Of a stretch of 47,374 bases of DNA, positions 8,016 to 17,292 are shown piece after piece. Source of the DNA: Firmicutes bacterium ADurb.Bin080 (lineage in GTDB: Bacteria > Bacillota > Clostridia > Christensenellales > DTU072); contig MWEH01000183.1 of assembly GCA_002070965.1 (NCBI GenBank), forward strand, positions 1 to 47,374. The letters run 5' to 3'. The position numbers and the translations under genes are program-made. The notes beneath the pieces were generated by a model, which made no database searches, was not told where the DNA came from, and saw only the letters and a program-made list of their open reading frames with translations. Positions within the stretch are counted from its first letter, which is position 1. Each line of letters begins with the position of its first letter.

Positions 8016-8543
8016 TTAGGCAGGCTTGTTTCTCATTAAAATAAACTTATTTACTGGGAAAGCTAATAAAAAACCAGCAAACTGACAAATGGCTTTTGCT
8101 AAAGCTCCGGCCAAGTCAACGTTTGGAATAACTTTGCATAGTGCGGTGTTTAAAATGCCCCCGACATAAAGGTTAAGTCCCACTACTATGATTACTGCCA
8201 TAACGGCAAAACCTATTGCGCTTAGAAGAATATTATTGGTGGACTTGAATGTCTTTTTGAAATTAGTAATAAATTTCAACCCTTGTCCTATGATAGAAGA
8301 AACCACAAAAGCTATCAAAGCCCCTAATCCCCCTGCCTCGGTAGGATAAACGAAAAGAAACCAACTTACCTCTTTATTAATGCCATTCTTAGGTAAAATA
8401 TAGTTTAATAACATGAAAGTAAGTAATTCCGTCCAGCCAGCAAGTAATGAGAAAATTGTGTATTTAGCAAATTCCCAAGCGGTCGGATTCTTACTAAAAA
8501 ATTCTTTTATTTTTTTAAGCATTAATTTACCCCCGATATTCAT
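8016..8543 (-). CDS. GtrA-like four-helix membrane protein
   Basis: The 175-residue protein has about four hydrophobic helices and the GtrA/DPMS layout, with EFAKYTIFSLLAGWTELLTF near the start and a C-terminal FPVNKFILMRN. GtrA proteins help move lipid-linked sugars across the membrane or accompany glycosyltransferases. Compared with the roughly 130-residue family norm it carries an extra loop (YPTEAGGLGAL). It overlaps the ECF gene by 17 bases. The better start may be the ATG of MLKKIKEF at residue 8, because the first seven codons lie within the upstream gene. No glycosyltransferase is adjacent, so the partner is unknown. Confidence 0.7.
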   Translation of the reverse strand: MNIGGKLMLKKIKEFFSKNPTAWEFAKYTIFSLLAGWTELLTFMLLNYILPKNGINKEVSWFLFVYPTEAGGLGALIAFVVSSIIGQGLKFITNFKKTFKSTNNILLSAIGFAVMAVIIVVGLNLYVGGILNTALCKVIPNVDLAGALAKAICQFAGFLLAFPVNKFILMRNKPA

Positions 8544-9072
8544 TAATTAACTTTGCTTTTTTTAGGAAAAAGTAAAGCCAGGGTATTATCACAAGTTGAA
8601 TAATAATTCCCGGCCAGGCAGTTATGAAAGCTGATGTAATAAAAGCAGTAAATGTGTAGCCATCCCCTAACACCCCGTATAGTATATATGACACCGCACC
8701 AAGTACTGCCCTACCTAAAAGCATTGCACTGACAAGTGAAATATACAACGCAAGGATGAGTTTGAGCTTTTTTAATAAACGAAACAAAACACCTGCAACA
8801 ACAGCATAGGATGTCAGCTCAAAAACCATAGCGACAGCTACTGGATAAATTACAGGCATCCCAGTTATTACAGAACTTAGAAGTGGTGTTATTATTGCCG
8901 CAACTCCTCCCAACAAAGGACCGCATATAAAACCACATAGAATGACTGGAATGTGCATCGGCAAAAAAACTATACCAAGGATATTGATTGAATGAAAAAC
9001 AATCGGAAGCAACACTCCTATAGCCACAAAAAGCGCGGTAAGCACTAAATCCCTTACTCTTATTTTTTTCAT
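8527..9072 (-). CDS. ECF transporter substrate-binding (S) component
   Basis: I start the gene at the ATG at 9072 (MKKIRVRDLVLTALFVAIG) with AGGG ahead; a TTG 18 bases further upstream is a weaker choice. The roughly 180-residue product has five to six membrane helices. The first contains the short A-x-x-x-A-like face used by S components to dock on the EcfT subunit, and FLPMHIPVILCGFICGP follows the S-component pattern. Such proteins bind vitamins or other small molecules and share a common ECF energy module encoded elsewhere. The substrate cannot be told. It lies 82 bases after a PfkB sugar kinase on the same strand. Confidence 0.75.
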   Translation of the reverse strand: MKKIRVRDLVLTALFVAIGVLLPIVFHSINILGIVFLPMHIPVILCGFICGPLLGGVAAIITPLLSSVITGMPVIYPVAVAMVFELTSYAVVAGVLFRLLKKLKLILALYISLVSAMLLGRAVLGAVSYILYGVLGDGYTFTAFITSAFITAWPGIIIQLVIIPWLYFFLKKAKLINEYRG

Positions 9073-9172
9073 CAAACAAAACCCTATCAAATAATAGACT
9101 TATTTTATCACATAATAAATTACAATAACACCATTGGATGCATTCTTAGTTGCGCTCAATGAAACGATAGTA

Positions 9173-10078
9173 TTATTGAATATAGTTTTCTAAAAATTCC
9201 TCTATTTGTTCCATGGACGGGATCCCTTCTAGGCTACCAAGTTTTTGCATCTGAATTGCGGAAGCAGCTGTAGAAATATCTAATATTTCTTGATAATTAT
9301 ATATGGGTTTGGAAAGAAGTAATACTGCAGTGGCAAAAAGGCAATCCCCTGCCCCTGTTGTATCGACAACAGGTGTGTCATATCTTCTGGAATAAAATAC
9401 TTCGCCATCTCTGGTATAAAGTTCGCTACCTTTTTCTCCTTTTGTCAAAATAACAACACTCAATGTTTGTGAAAAAGCAAAAAATGAACTGATTATTTCT
9501 TCGAGTGACTTATTTGAGAACAACCAAAGATCTTCTTCGGATGCCTTCAAATAATGTGTTCTGGCTAACGCAGTATTAATTGCGACTTTGCATTCGGTTA
9601 TATTTTCCCACTGTCTTAATCTAAGATTAATGTCGAAAGCAATTTTACCGCCTTTAGATAACATCGAATCTATTGCTTTTTGTAGGGAATACTTTGTCGA
9701 ACACTCCCTTAGAACAAAAGAACAAAAATGCAAAACATCTCCGCAAGAAAAACTATTTACGTCGATCTCTTCTTCAGAAATATAGCAATCAGCACATAAT
9801 TTTCTTCTCTCACATAATGAGTTGCCATTAACCGAGGATATGATTACTTTTCCTGTAGGATGAATCGGGTCAACAATAATTTGTGAAGTATTAACACCGA
9901 GGGATGTCAGTTCCTTGATTATTTTCCCCGAATCAGCCTTACCTATTTTTGTAATAATTGATGCATTGCCCCCTAGTTTTGAGATTGTAGCGCAAAAATT
10001 AGCTGAGGTTCCACCTAATAGTTCTTGGCCCTCTTTCTCAAATATGTCTATTAAAGCCTCTCCTAGAGAATAAAACAT
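9173..10078 (-). CDS. PfkB-family carbohydrate kinase (fructokinase-like)
   Basis: The 301-residue protein carries the PfkB/ribokinase signatures: GEALIDIF at the start, LGGTSANFCATISKLGG in the substrate and lid region, FDINLRLRQW typical of fructokinases, and the ATP-site motif DTTGAGDCLFA with its catalytic Asp near residue 243. It phosphorylates a sugar or sugar-like compound in the cytoplasm. Fructose is the best guess; 2-keto-3-deoxygluconate kinases belong to the same superfamily and would fit the uronate pathway further right, but the NLR-W motif argues for fructokinase. AAGGAG precedes the ATG. It faces away from the hydrolase at 10166. Confidence 0.8.
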   Translation of the reverse strand: MFYSLGEALIDIFEKEGQELLGGTSANFCATISKLGGNASIITKIGKADSGKIIKELTSLGVNTSQIIVDPIHPTGKVIISSVNGNSLCERRKLCADCYISEEEIDVNSFSCGDVLHFCSFVLRECSTKYSLQKAIDSMLSKGGKIAFDINLRLRQWENITECKVAINTALARTHYLKASEEDLWLFSNKSLEEIISSFFAFSQTLSVVILTKGEKGSELYTRDGEVFYSRRYDTPVVDTTGAGDCLFATAVLLLSKPIYNYQEILDISTAASAIQMQKLGSLEGIPSMEQIEEFLENYIQ

Positions 10079-10116
10079 TAGACTCCTTATCGATTAGCCA
10101 TATTTTAACATAAATA

Positions 10117-10145
10117 TTGTAAAAAAAATTACGATAACGTATGAT
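10117..10145 (+). promoter_or_regulatory. Promoter of the hydrolase-larA operon
   Basis: TTGTAA (10117-10122) and TATGAT (10140-10145) lie 17 bases apart in the 87-bp gap between divergent genes, 20 bases before the hydrolase start codon at 10166. AAGGAAGGG is the ribosome site. Confidence 0.55.
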
Positions 10146-10165
10146 AAAAAGAAGGAAGGGAAAAT

Positions 10166-11071
10166 ATGGAAAAAATTATATTCAAAAGCTACGACGGCAC
10201 GGAGCTAGCTTGTTTCGTGTGGGATGATGTTCAAAATCCCAAAGGCGTAATACAAATAATACACGGGATGACGTCTCATATGCAGCGCTACTCTGAGCTT
10301 GCAGAAGTTTGGAACGGGTACGGCTACATAGTTTTTGGTGATGACCATAGACCGCATGGGGAAACGGCAGGCCTCGAAAACTTGGGAAAAGCTAGCATTA
10401 ATAACTTTCAAGAAAACGTACTCGACGAAATAGCCCTTACAAAAATGTTAAAGCAAAAATATAATTTGCCTGTCCAAATTTTTGGCCACAGCTACGGTTC
10501 TTTTTTAATGCAATCCTATATCGAAGAGGAAAACAATTTAATAGATGGGATTATACTTAGCGGTTCGGCTTATATGGGTAGGCTTAAATTGCTTTTCGGC
10601 AGAATACTTACTTCCATGCAAAGAATTAGTTATCGTATGGATGAACCTAATATGATAATGTTCAAAACTACCTTCATAGCAAACAACAAGCCTTTTCTAT
10701 CAGAGAATCTAGAAAATGCTTGGCTTAACCGTGACCCTAAGATGGTGGAGCTCTACAATAATGACCCTTATTGCAACTTTTATATGAGTCACGGGTTTTA
10801 TTATTCTATGATGAGAGGCTTAGGTAACGCCTACAAAAAAACAAATATGAAGAAAATAAGAAAAGACTTACCCATATTTATAGTAAGCGGATCCCGCGAC
10901 CCTCTTGGGGGGATGGGAAAAAAGGTTGAACGGCTATACAATGTATACAAAAAACTAGGCCTCAATGTAAAAATGAAGTTATATGAAGGAGCACGGCATG
11001 AATTGAACTCCGACATAGACAAAGAAGTAATTATTCGTGAAATGACAGATTTTTTCGATAAAAACATTTAG
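10166..11071 (+). CDS. Alpha/beta hydrolase (lysophospholipase/monoacylglycerol lipase-like)
   Basis: The 301-residue cytoplasmic protein has the serine-hydrolase fold: oxyanion segment IIHGMTSHMQRY (31-42), nucleophile elbow GHSYGS (Ser109), Asp in SGSRDPLGG (about 246) and His in GARHELNSD (about 284). The order matches the Hydrolase_4 family, whose members are lipases or carboxylesterases. There is no signal peptide. It is followed after only 8 bases by the LarA-family gene, so the two are co-transcribed. An ester whose product is handled by the racemase is possible, but the substrate is not visible in the sequence. Confidence 0.83.
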   Translation: MEKIIFKSYDGTELACFVWDDVQNPKGVIQIIHGMTSHMQRYSELAEVWNGYGYIVFGDDHRPHGETAGLENLGKASINNFQENVLDEIALTKMLKQKYNLPVQIFGHSYGSFLMQSYIEEENNLIDGIILSGSAYMGRLKLLFGRILTSMQRISYRMDEPNMIMFKTTFIANNKPFLSENLENAWLNRDPKMVELYNNDPYCNFYMSHGFYYSMMRGLGNAYKKTNMKKIRKDLPIFIVSGSRDPLGGMGKKVERLYNVYKKLGLNVKMKLYEGARHELNSDIDKEVIIREMTDFFDKNI

Positions 11072-11079
11072 GTATAATC

Positions 11080-12333
11080 ATGACAAAAATAAAACTGGAC
11101 TATGGCAAAACAGGCCATATAATTCAACTAGATAATGCGGACGTTTTTTTCCCACAAAACCAAATTGCGCTGAGTAATCCCGAAGAAATTATACATCAAA
11201 AACTGCTCTCCCCCGATTTTGGAGAAAGCCTGGGCAAGCTAGTTATCGGGAAAAAAACAGTTGCTATAGCCCATACGGATATAACCAGAGCCACACCTAA
11301 CCATATTATTATACCTCTAATTTTAAAGGAGCTTTTGCGCCTGGGCATTCAAAAAAAAGATATAACCCTGATAAATATGACTGGAAGTCACCGCCCACAA
11401 ACAATATCAGAGTTAGAATCTATGCTTACCAAGGAAGTAGTGGCCAACTATACTTGCATCCAGCATGATAGCTTTGATTATGACACTATGACATTTGTTG
11501 GTAACATGAGTGATGGACATCCTTTGTACATAAACAGCAGATTTTATAATTCAGATTTGAAAATTGTCACCGGTTTTATAGAACCGCATTTTTTCGCAGG
11601 TTTCAGTGGTGGGCCAAAGGCAATTTTACCTGGGCTGTGTGACATTAATACCATAATGCATAACCATAATGCCGAGAGAATAGCTTCTGACAAAGCAACT
11701 TGGGCTATAACTGAAGGAAACCCTGTGTGGGAAAATATTCGTGAAGGCGCTCGACTTGTTAATCCGGATTTTTTAATTAACGTCGCCCTAAACACGGAAG
11801 ATAAAATATCTGCAGTATTCGCAGGTTCCTGGGAAGACACCCACCGAAAAGGCTATCTGTTTGTTAAACAACACGCCATGCAAAAAGTAACCCAACCATA
11901 CGATATAGTCATAACTACAAACAGTGGTTATCCATTGGATATGAATTTATACCAAGCCGTGAAGGGAATGAGCACAGCCGCCCAAATTGTTAAAGATGGG
12001 GGCACAATTATTATCGCAGCGGAATGCTCTGAGGGCATACCATACGGCAGTCACTATCATCAAATCTTAAAACGGGCAACTACCCCTTCAGAGCTTTTTG
12101 ACTTGATATCCAAAAATACAGAGACCGAACCCGAACAATGGCAGGTTCAGATACAAACACGCATACAAAAAAGAGCAGATGTTTATCTGTATTCAAATCT
12201 TTCTGACAAGGAAGTTGAAGAAGCGATGCTAAAGCCTTGTCACGGAATAGAAAAATTGTTGAAAGAAAAAGGTGGAATCGTCGCAGTACTTCCGAAAGGT
12301 CCGCAAACAATCCCATACATTGAAAGAGACTAA
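11080..12333 (+). CDS. larA: LarA-family nickel-pincer racemase/epimerase
   Basis: The 417-residue product is a LarA (DUF2088) homologue. Known LarA converts L- and D-lactate using a nickel-pincer nucleotide bound to a lysine. The equivalents of the four key residues are present at a constant offset: His104 (TGSHRP), His170 (EPHFFAGFSGG), Lys180 (GPKAILPG, cofactor attachment) and His196 (HNHNAER). Many LarA relatives act on other 2-hydroxyacids or sugar acids, so lactate is not assured. The cofactor genes larB, larC and larE are not in the window. It is the second gene of the operon with the hydrolase. No clear terminator was found in the 184 bp before the convergent MFS gene. Confidence 0.85.
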   Translation: MTKIKLDYGKTGHIIQLDNADVFFPQNQIALSNPEEIIHQKLLSPDFGESLGKLVIGKKTVAIAHTDITRATPNHIIIPLILKELLRLGIQKKDITLINMTGSHRPQTISELESMLTKEVVANYTCIQHDSFDYDTMTFVGNMSDGHPLYINSRFYNSDLKIVTGFIEPHFFAGFSGGPKAILPGLCDINTIMHNHNAERIASDKATWAITEGNPVWENIREGARLVNPDFLINVALNTEDKISAVFAGSWEDTHRKGYLFVKQHAMQKVTQPYDIVITTNSGYPLDMNLYQAVKGMSTAAQIVKDGGTIIIAAECSEGIPYGSHYHQILKRATTPSELFDLISKNTETEPEQWQVQIQTRIQKRADVYLYSNLSDKEVEEAMLKPCHGIEKLLKEKGGIVAVLPKGPQTIPYIERD

Positions 12334-12517
12334 GGCCTCCCTGAAAATCAAGATTTATTCCGAAAAACCGTGAGAATCTTTTCTCCCGTTCCTTATTTTT
12401 TAGATTCAACTCTGTTTAGGATTACTTAAACGATCCCACCACACCATCTTCGAGATATCCCCTTGTCAAAATTCGTAGTGCCGGCAATCAAAGCATACTA
12501 TCTGCAACTATTATTGA

Positions 12518-14203
12518 TTATGCGTTTTCGGGTTCAGTGGACATTGCTTCTTTGTGAGATTGTTCCTCTTGGTGAGAGGCTTCCTCTTGCTGGGCTCTTT
12601 TGCGCAATTCTTCTATTATTTTGTTATGTCCATCTTCCTGAAGATCAAAGAAAAGAAATGGTATTGCTGACAATAAAACGCTAGCTGCAGCGACCACGAT
12701 ATGGATGATAAATATGCCCTTGCTGATAGATAGGTCAAAAAGAATATCCCAGTCAGTGGTTAGGCCGTTGCGAGTTAAGAGAAAAGGTAAAATATATCCC
12801 ATAAGCAATCCTATTGGCGTGGAAAGATAAGTAAAAACACCCATAAATCCATCAAGTCTTTCGTTGCTTATGTACTGTTGATAATCCCAAACGATGGACG
12901 CATAAGACTTGTTTAAGGCGTTGGCCGGAGTAGAGAAAATAGACATGAGAAGAGCCCCGAGAACATAAATAATCATACTGGATTGCATTACTCCAAGGGC
13001 TAGCACGCCAAACAATGCCACCTGAATAAAACGGCACCATATATAAGTATTTCTAATGCCGAATTTTTTGACTAACCAGGGAGTCATCAGATTAGCAGGT
13101 GTACTTGACAGCCCCGCAACGGCTGTAGCAATACCCATTGCCCATTCCATTTTCAGAGAATATACAAACATCCAAGAAAGGACCGGTCCTGCAACCCCGT
13201 TAAGCGTATACAAAATCCCGCTGATATTTGTAAGCCACAGATATTTATTGCGCAAAACCTCTTTGAGTCCACGTTTAAATTCAACTTTTACGACATGTTC
13301 TTTGCTTTGAATAACTCTCTCCTGCGGAAGAATAATAAAGAAACTAAGTACCAAAGAAATTACGCAAAAAATCGGGATGAATACTCTGTAGGTAGTGATG
13401 TTAAGCATACCTCCAGTTAGAACAGCTACTACTGGAAAAATCATGCCGTAAATAGAGCGTAACAACCCGTTGACTATACTAGTAATCGATATTATCTTGG
13501 TTCTCTCCTTTGCAGAAGAGGACACGACATAAGTAAGGCTCTGCAAACTGCCGGTATAGTTAAACATGAATATTCCAAGGAGCGCAAATACAAGATTACT
13601 AGCCACCAGTTTTTGTGTATAGGTCATGATTTCATATGGGAAAAAAGTAATTGCAGAAAGCAAAACTGCAATTGGAACACCGGCAAAAAGCAACCAAGGT
13701 TTATACTTGCCGTACTTTTTGCTAAACTTCTTCATTAAAATAATTCTGAAATATACCGCAGCTACAGAAGTGAGGATAAAAACGGACAGTATTTGAGGTA
13801 ACCCTGTAACAATACTTTCTCCTACTGTATCGGGGATAAACCATATTCCTATCGCTACTAGGCAAAGCACTGCCGACAAAATATGCGTAAACATTTTTGT
13901 CTTTCCAGGCAACTCACCCAGATTGTCAGTTACTATCATGTGCAGGGGGTTAAAAAGCAAGCCCATCACCGAGCCTATCATGCCTACCACATAAACATCG
14001 TTGACGGAAAGCCCGAAGATAGGTCCAATCAGATAGCTTGCTACATTAAAGCTTATCACCGTTCCTAAATATCCGATTCCGTTAACGCCCATGCCCCCAA
14101 TCCCAATAGCGGCAAACTCTTTAACAGATACTTCTTCCCCATCTTTGGGTGTCTTCCAGTTATCTTTCAGTGACCTAAACATCGACTTTAACTTTGTAGC
14201 CAT
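12518..14203 (-). CDS. MFS/GPH-type sugar carrier of the arabinofuranosidase operon
   Basis: The 561-residue protein has about 12 membrane helices with hydrophilic ends, including a charged C-terminal tail rich in Glu and Gln (near 540-560). Its layout follows the MFS_2/glycoside-pentoside-hexuronide group, which imports sugars with sodium or protons. It begins one base after the leucine-rich lipoprotein gene and is the last gene of the GH51 operon, so arabinosides or arabino-oligosaccharides are the likely cargo (inference from context). The N-terminal 30 residues (KDNWKTPKDGEEVSVKEF) form a cytoplasmic lead-in. Confidence 0.75.
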   Translation of the reverse strand: MATKLKSMFRSLKDNWKTPKDGEEVSVKEFAAIGIGGMGVNGIGYLGTVISFNVASYLIGPIFGLSVNDVYVVGMIGSVMGLLFNPLHMIVTDNLGELPGKTKMFTHILSAVLCLVAIGIWFIPDTVGESIVTGLPQILSVFILTSVAAVYFRIILMKKFSKKYGKYKPWLLFAGVPIAVLLSAITFFPYEIMTYTQKLVASNLVFALLGIFMFNYTGSLQSLTYVVSSSAKERTKIISITSIVNGLLRSIYGMIFPVVAVLTGGMLNITTYRVFIPIFCVISLVLSFFIILPQERVIQSKEHVVKVEFKRGLKEVLRNKYLWLTNISGILYTLNGVAGPVLSWMFVYSLKMEWAMGIATAVAGLSSTPANLMTPWLVKKFGIRNTYIWCRFIQVALFGVLALGVMQSSMIIYVLGALLMSIFSTPANALNKSYASIVWDYQQYISNERLDGFMGVFTYLSTPIGLLMGYILPFLLTRNGLTTDWDILFDLSISKGIFIIHIVVAAASVLLSAIPFLFFDLQEDGHNKIIEELRKRAQQEEASHQEEQSHKEAMSTEPENA

Positions 14204-15007
14204 TTATGCGCCCTCCCCATAAGTGATGCTTAGTTCTTTAATGTTTTGCCCGGCTTTTGTGGGATACCACTTCTTTCCCAAGCTGATATCAGCCTCTGCT
14301 TTATGTACACGGATCTGAAGTAGGTTGACACAGTTATAATAAGCGTACTCGCCTATACTTTCTATTGAATTTGGAATATCTAAAGTTGTTAGTTTTTCAC
14401 ACCCTAAAAATGCATTTTGGCCAATGGCAGTCAAGCCCTCATTTAACGTGATTTTCTCCAAAGCCAATGTCTTTAAAAACGACAGTTTTCCCAATGTTTT
14501 TACAGTAGAAGCAAGAGTAACTTCCTTGAGATTATCACATTTATAAAAAGCCATATCCTGTATAATTTCTACCCCTTCGGGCACTATATATTTCTCTGCA
14601 TTATGGTTGGGAAAAGAAATAAGAGTTTTGCCATCCTTACTAAAAAGCACTCCATCAACACTCTTAAAATGAGGGTTATTATCAGATACAGTAATTCTTT
14701 CTAATGCGGTATTATTCCGTATTCCCCAACTGTCTATTTCAGAAATGTTATCCCCCAGAATAATATCGGTTAAATATTCAGAGTTAGATAATCCGTGTTT
14801 TGCTATTGATGTAACATTTATTCCATCTATTTGGTCGGGCACAGTCAGAACAGTAATTGACTTTAAGTCTTTATACGCGGTGAGAGTATAAGTATTTGTT
14901 TCTGCTTGTAGCTGATACTCCATGTTGTCGTTTTTAACAACATTGCACCCGGATAACAGAGCTAAACAAAGGGCTATTAAAAATACAACAAAAATGCTCT
15001 TTTTCAT
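14204..15007 (-). CDS. Leucine-rich repeat (LRR_5) lipoprotein in the GH51 operon
   Basis: The 267-residue protein has a lipoprotein signal (ALLSGC, Cys about residue 21), then six to seven BspA-type repeats such as IPNSIESIGEYAYYNCVNL. It is a short relative of the 623-residue protein at 5477. Its start overlaps the GH51 stop by 4 bases and it abuts the carrier gene, so it is firmly part of this operon. A surface-bound leucine-rich protein made together with a glycosidase and carrier could help capture glycan, but no binding site is evident. Confidence 0.83.
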   Translation of the reverse strand: MKKSIFVVFLIALCLALLSGCNVVKNDNMEYQLQAETNTYTLTAYKDLKSITVLTVPDQIDGINVTSIAKHGLSNSEYLTDIILGDNISEIDSWGIRNNTALERITVSDNNPHFKSVDGVLFSKDGKTLISFPNHNAEKYIVPEGVEIIQDMAFYKCDNLKEVTLASTVKTLGKLSFLKTLALEKITLNEGLTAIGQNAFLGCEKLTTLDIPNSIESIGEYAYYNCVNLLQIRVHKAEADISLGKKWYPTKAGQNIKELSITYGEGA

Positions 15008-17034
15008 ACCTCTTTCCGCTCCAATTTATCCAATATAATAACACTAACGCTTCTCGGGGGCAAAATTGTCTTTCCCGAGCCACCTTCAAAATTAACTGAG
15101 CTTTTGCGAGGAAAAATAATCTCTATTGGTTTGCCAAAATAGTCAGGTGTGTTTCGTGCATAATCATCTGAACATAACAATGTTTCGGCAACGCCCTTTG
15201 CTGTAAGATTGGAGCCTTCCAGAAGGATACTAGTTTCTATTGGGTCGAAGCTGATATTAACTAACTTAATATATATATTCTTTTCGTCTGTAGTTGCGCT
15301 GTAGTAAATCTCTTGTGCTGTACAAGAACCCGGAATATATCGGTCTCCAATGTTTGAGCTAAAGAGCTTTTGCACGTAATAATTTGCGGTTTTTACCACA
15401 TATAAACTGTTGAAATTAATTAGATTGTGCTTCCATTGTTCTCCTCCAATCCTCGAGAAAAGGGGGGCGTAAGAGGACATCACAACCTTATCGGCATTGC
15501 GCTCAATATGGGTTAAAAAAACTGCTTCTGCAAGTGCTGAATAATAATTGTTTGGCATAGCCTTATCATCCCAAGGCGTGTTCGCCGCATATTCGCCCAA
15601 GAATACTCTTATTTTTCGGTCGTAATCGTCATATAAATCTGCATTTTCAATGCACCAATCGGGTTTTCGGTAAAAATGGTCATCAACAATACAATCATCA
15701 TGGATACCATCAAACCCTTGTCTTCTTTGCTCATAATTTTTATGTTTATAGCAATCAAATCCTGCACTAAATACTATGTCTATATACGGGTATTTTTCTT
15801 TTACTGCAGCTTTTATTACTCCGAAGTTGCGCAAATATATCTCACCCCAATTTTCGTTTCCGATTCCTAGCATCTTCAGTCCGAAAGGTTCAGGATGCCC
15901 GCTATCAGCGCGAAGTTTAGCCCATTTGTTAGTTAGAGGATCGCCATTTGCAAATTCTATTAAATCAAGCGCATCATCGATATATCTCTGAAACTCGGGT
16001 TGGTCGGGGGTAAAACAACGCTCGGAGCGTCCCTGACATGCTAGTCCCGCATTTATGATAGGCAGTGGCTCTGCTCCAAGATGTTCACAAAGTAAAAAAT
16101 ACTCGTAAAAACCTATCTCGTAGCTCTGCATATATCCGCCATCCCCTTGTCCTTCCCCCCAAAGGTTTATTTGCGGTTTGCGGTTTGAGATCTCTCCCAC
16201 GGTGTTTTTCCAATAGTATGAATTATGGGTATCGTAGCCCTCTACTATGCACCCCCCAGGAAATCGGATAAATGACGGTTTTAATTCCTTCAAGGAATCC
16301 ACAAGATCCCTTCGCATTTTGCCTCCGCTCCATGCGGGGTCATCCATGCCGAGTGAAGAGACATCCCCGAAATAAAAATCATCCACACATAAAGAGCCTT
16401 CGCCACTGAGACGCATGACAAACTTTCCTACTGCTGTTTCTGATGCTTCAAGTGTGATTTTGGTTTCTACCCATTCGGAAGGATTCGAGGGTACGTGTGC
16501 AACATTTGTCACGATGCCTTGACTTTCTATGTAAACTTCAATTTTCCCAACAAAAGATATATTTTTCAACCAAAACTTGCATTGGTAGTTTTGGCCAGCT
16601 TTTACTCCTATTGCCGGACAATTGGAGTTTTCCCTATGATAACGGCCTTTTTTCTCCTTGCTTTCCCCTCCGTTATATCCGTAATTAGTTAACGTGGCTT
16701 CCCCTGCTACACTTATTAACGGAAAGTACTTTTCTTTTTCGTGGTGTGAAGGCGCAAACTGACAAGAAACAGATCCCTCTCCATCTAAATTCCAATATCT
16801 AAAATAATCATTATGCTCTTTGTATGTTACTTTCTTTCTGTGATTTTTAAGTTTACGAAAAAGGAAATGAATGTCTTTTTCTGGCTTGCGGTAACGAAAG
16901 TCGAAGCGTGCATTATTTATTTGATTACTGTTAATGCCTCCGTCAATGGAAAAATTGATGTCCTCAAAGAAAAGTCCATACAATTTGTTGCTAATGATCT
17001 TTGCCTTGGTGAGGTCAAAACTAAGCGTTTCCAT
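15004..17034 (-). CDS. GH51 alpha-L-arabinofuranosidase, cytoplasmic
   Basis: At 676 residues the length fits GH51 enzymes with an internal carbohydrate-binding-like insert. The start (NKLYGLFFEDINFSIDGGI) is the family's N-terminal signature. Catalytic residues are visible: acid/base Glu394 in IGNENWGEIY and nucleophile Glu481 in FLGEYAA. Residues about 140-225 form an extra beta domain of CBM type (EWVETKITLEASE). FIRFPGGCIVEG is also conserved. There is no signal peptide, so it releases arabinose from imported oligosaccharides such as arabinan or rhamnogalacturonan side chains. It is the first gene of an operon with the LRR lipoprotein and carrier; GGAG precedes the ATG. Confidence 0.9.
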   Translation of the reverse strand: METLSFDLTKAKIISNKLYGLFFEDINFSIDGGINSNQINNARFDFRYRKPEKDIHFLFRKLKNHRKKVTYKEHNDYFRYWNLDGEGSVSCQFAPSHHEKEKYFPLISVAGEATLTNYGYNGGESKEKKGRYHRENSNCPAIGVKAGQNYQCKFWLKNISFVGKIEVYIESQGIVTNVAHVPSNPSEWVETKITLEASETAVGKFVMRLSGEGSLCVDDFYFGDVSSLGMDDPAWSGGKMRRDLVDSLKELKPSFIRFPGGCIVEGYDTHNSYYWKNTVGEISNRKPQINLWGEGQGDGGYMQSYEIGFYEYFLLCEHLGAEPLPIINAGLACQGRSERCFTPDQPEFQRYIDDALDLIEFANGDPLTNKWAKLRADSGHPEPFGLKMLGIGNENWGEIYLRNFGVIKAAVKEKYPYIDIVFSAGFDCYKHKNYEQRRQGFDGIHDDCIVDDHFYRKPDWCIENADLYDDYDRKIRVFLGEYAANTPWDDKAMPNNYYSALAEAVFLTHIERNADKVVMSSYAPLFSRIGGEQWKHNLINFNSLYVVKTANYYVQKLFSSNIGDRYIPGSCTAQEIYYSATTDEKNIYIKLVNISFDPIETSILLEGSNLTAKGVAETLLCSDDYARNTPDYFGKPIEIIFPRKSSVNFEGGSGKTILPPRSVSVIILDKLERKEV

Positions 17035-17065
17035 TATTACTCCACTCTTTATGGATAATCATATT

Positions 17066-17094
17066 ATGATACTATCATTTTGAGTGCTTATCAA
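17066..17094 (-). promoter_or_regulatory. Promoter and palindrome ahead of the GH51 operon
   Basis: On the minus strand TTGATA (17089-17094) and TATCAT (17066-17071) are 17 bases apart. The -10 box is half of a perfect palindrome ATGATA-C-TATCAT (17066-17078), a possible operator. Confidence 0.5.
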
Positions 17095-17292
17095 TTCCCC
17101 TCAAAAATTATGTTATTTTACCCAAAAAAGAATCCGATATCTTTTAATAAATTCTATCGTATATTATAACAACAAAAATCGTGATAAAATAGTAATGTAG
17201 CTCTTATACACTTTTTGAGAAAAAAATCCAAAAAGCAAACATTGATTAGGGATTTAAATAGAAGTAAGAATTGCTAGGAGATGGTATTTTTT

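Noticed and set aside
12463-12684. Plus-strand frame opposite the MFS gene end
   Set aside because: It is a shadow of the carrier gene's C-terminal coding region and has no ribosome site.
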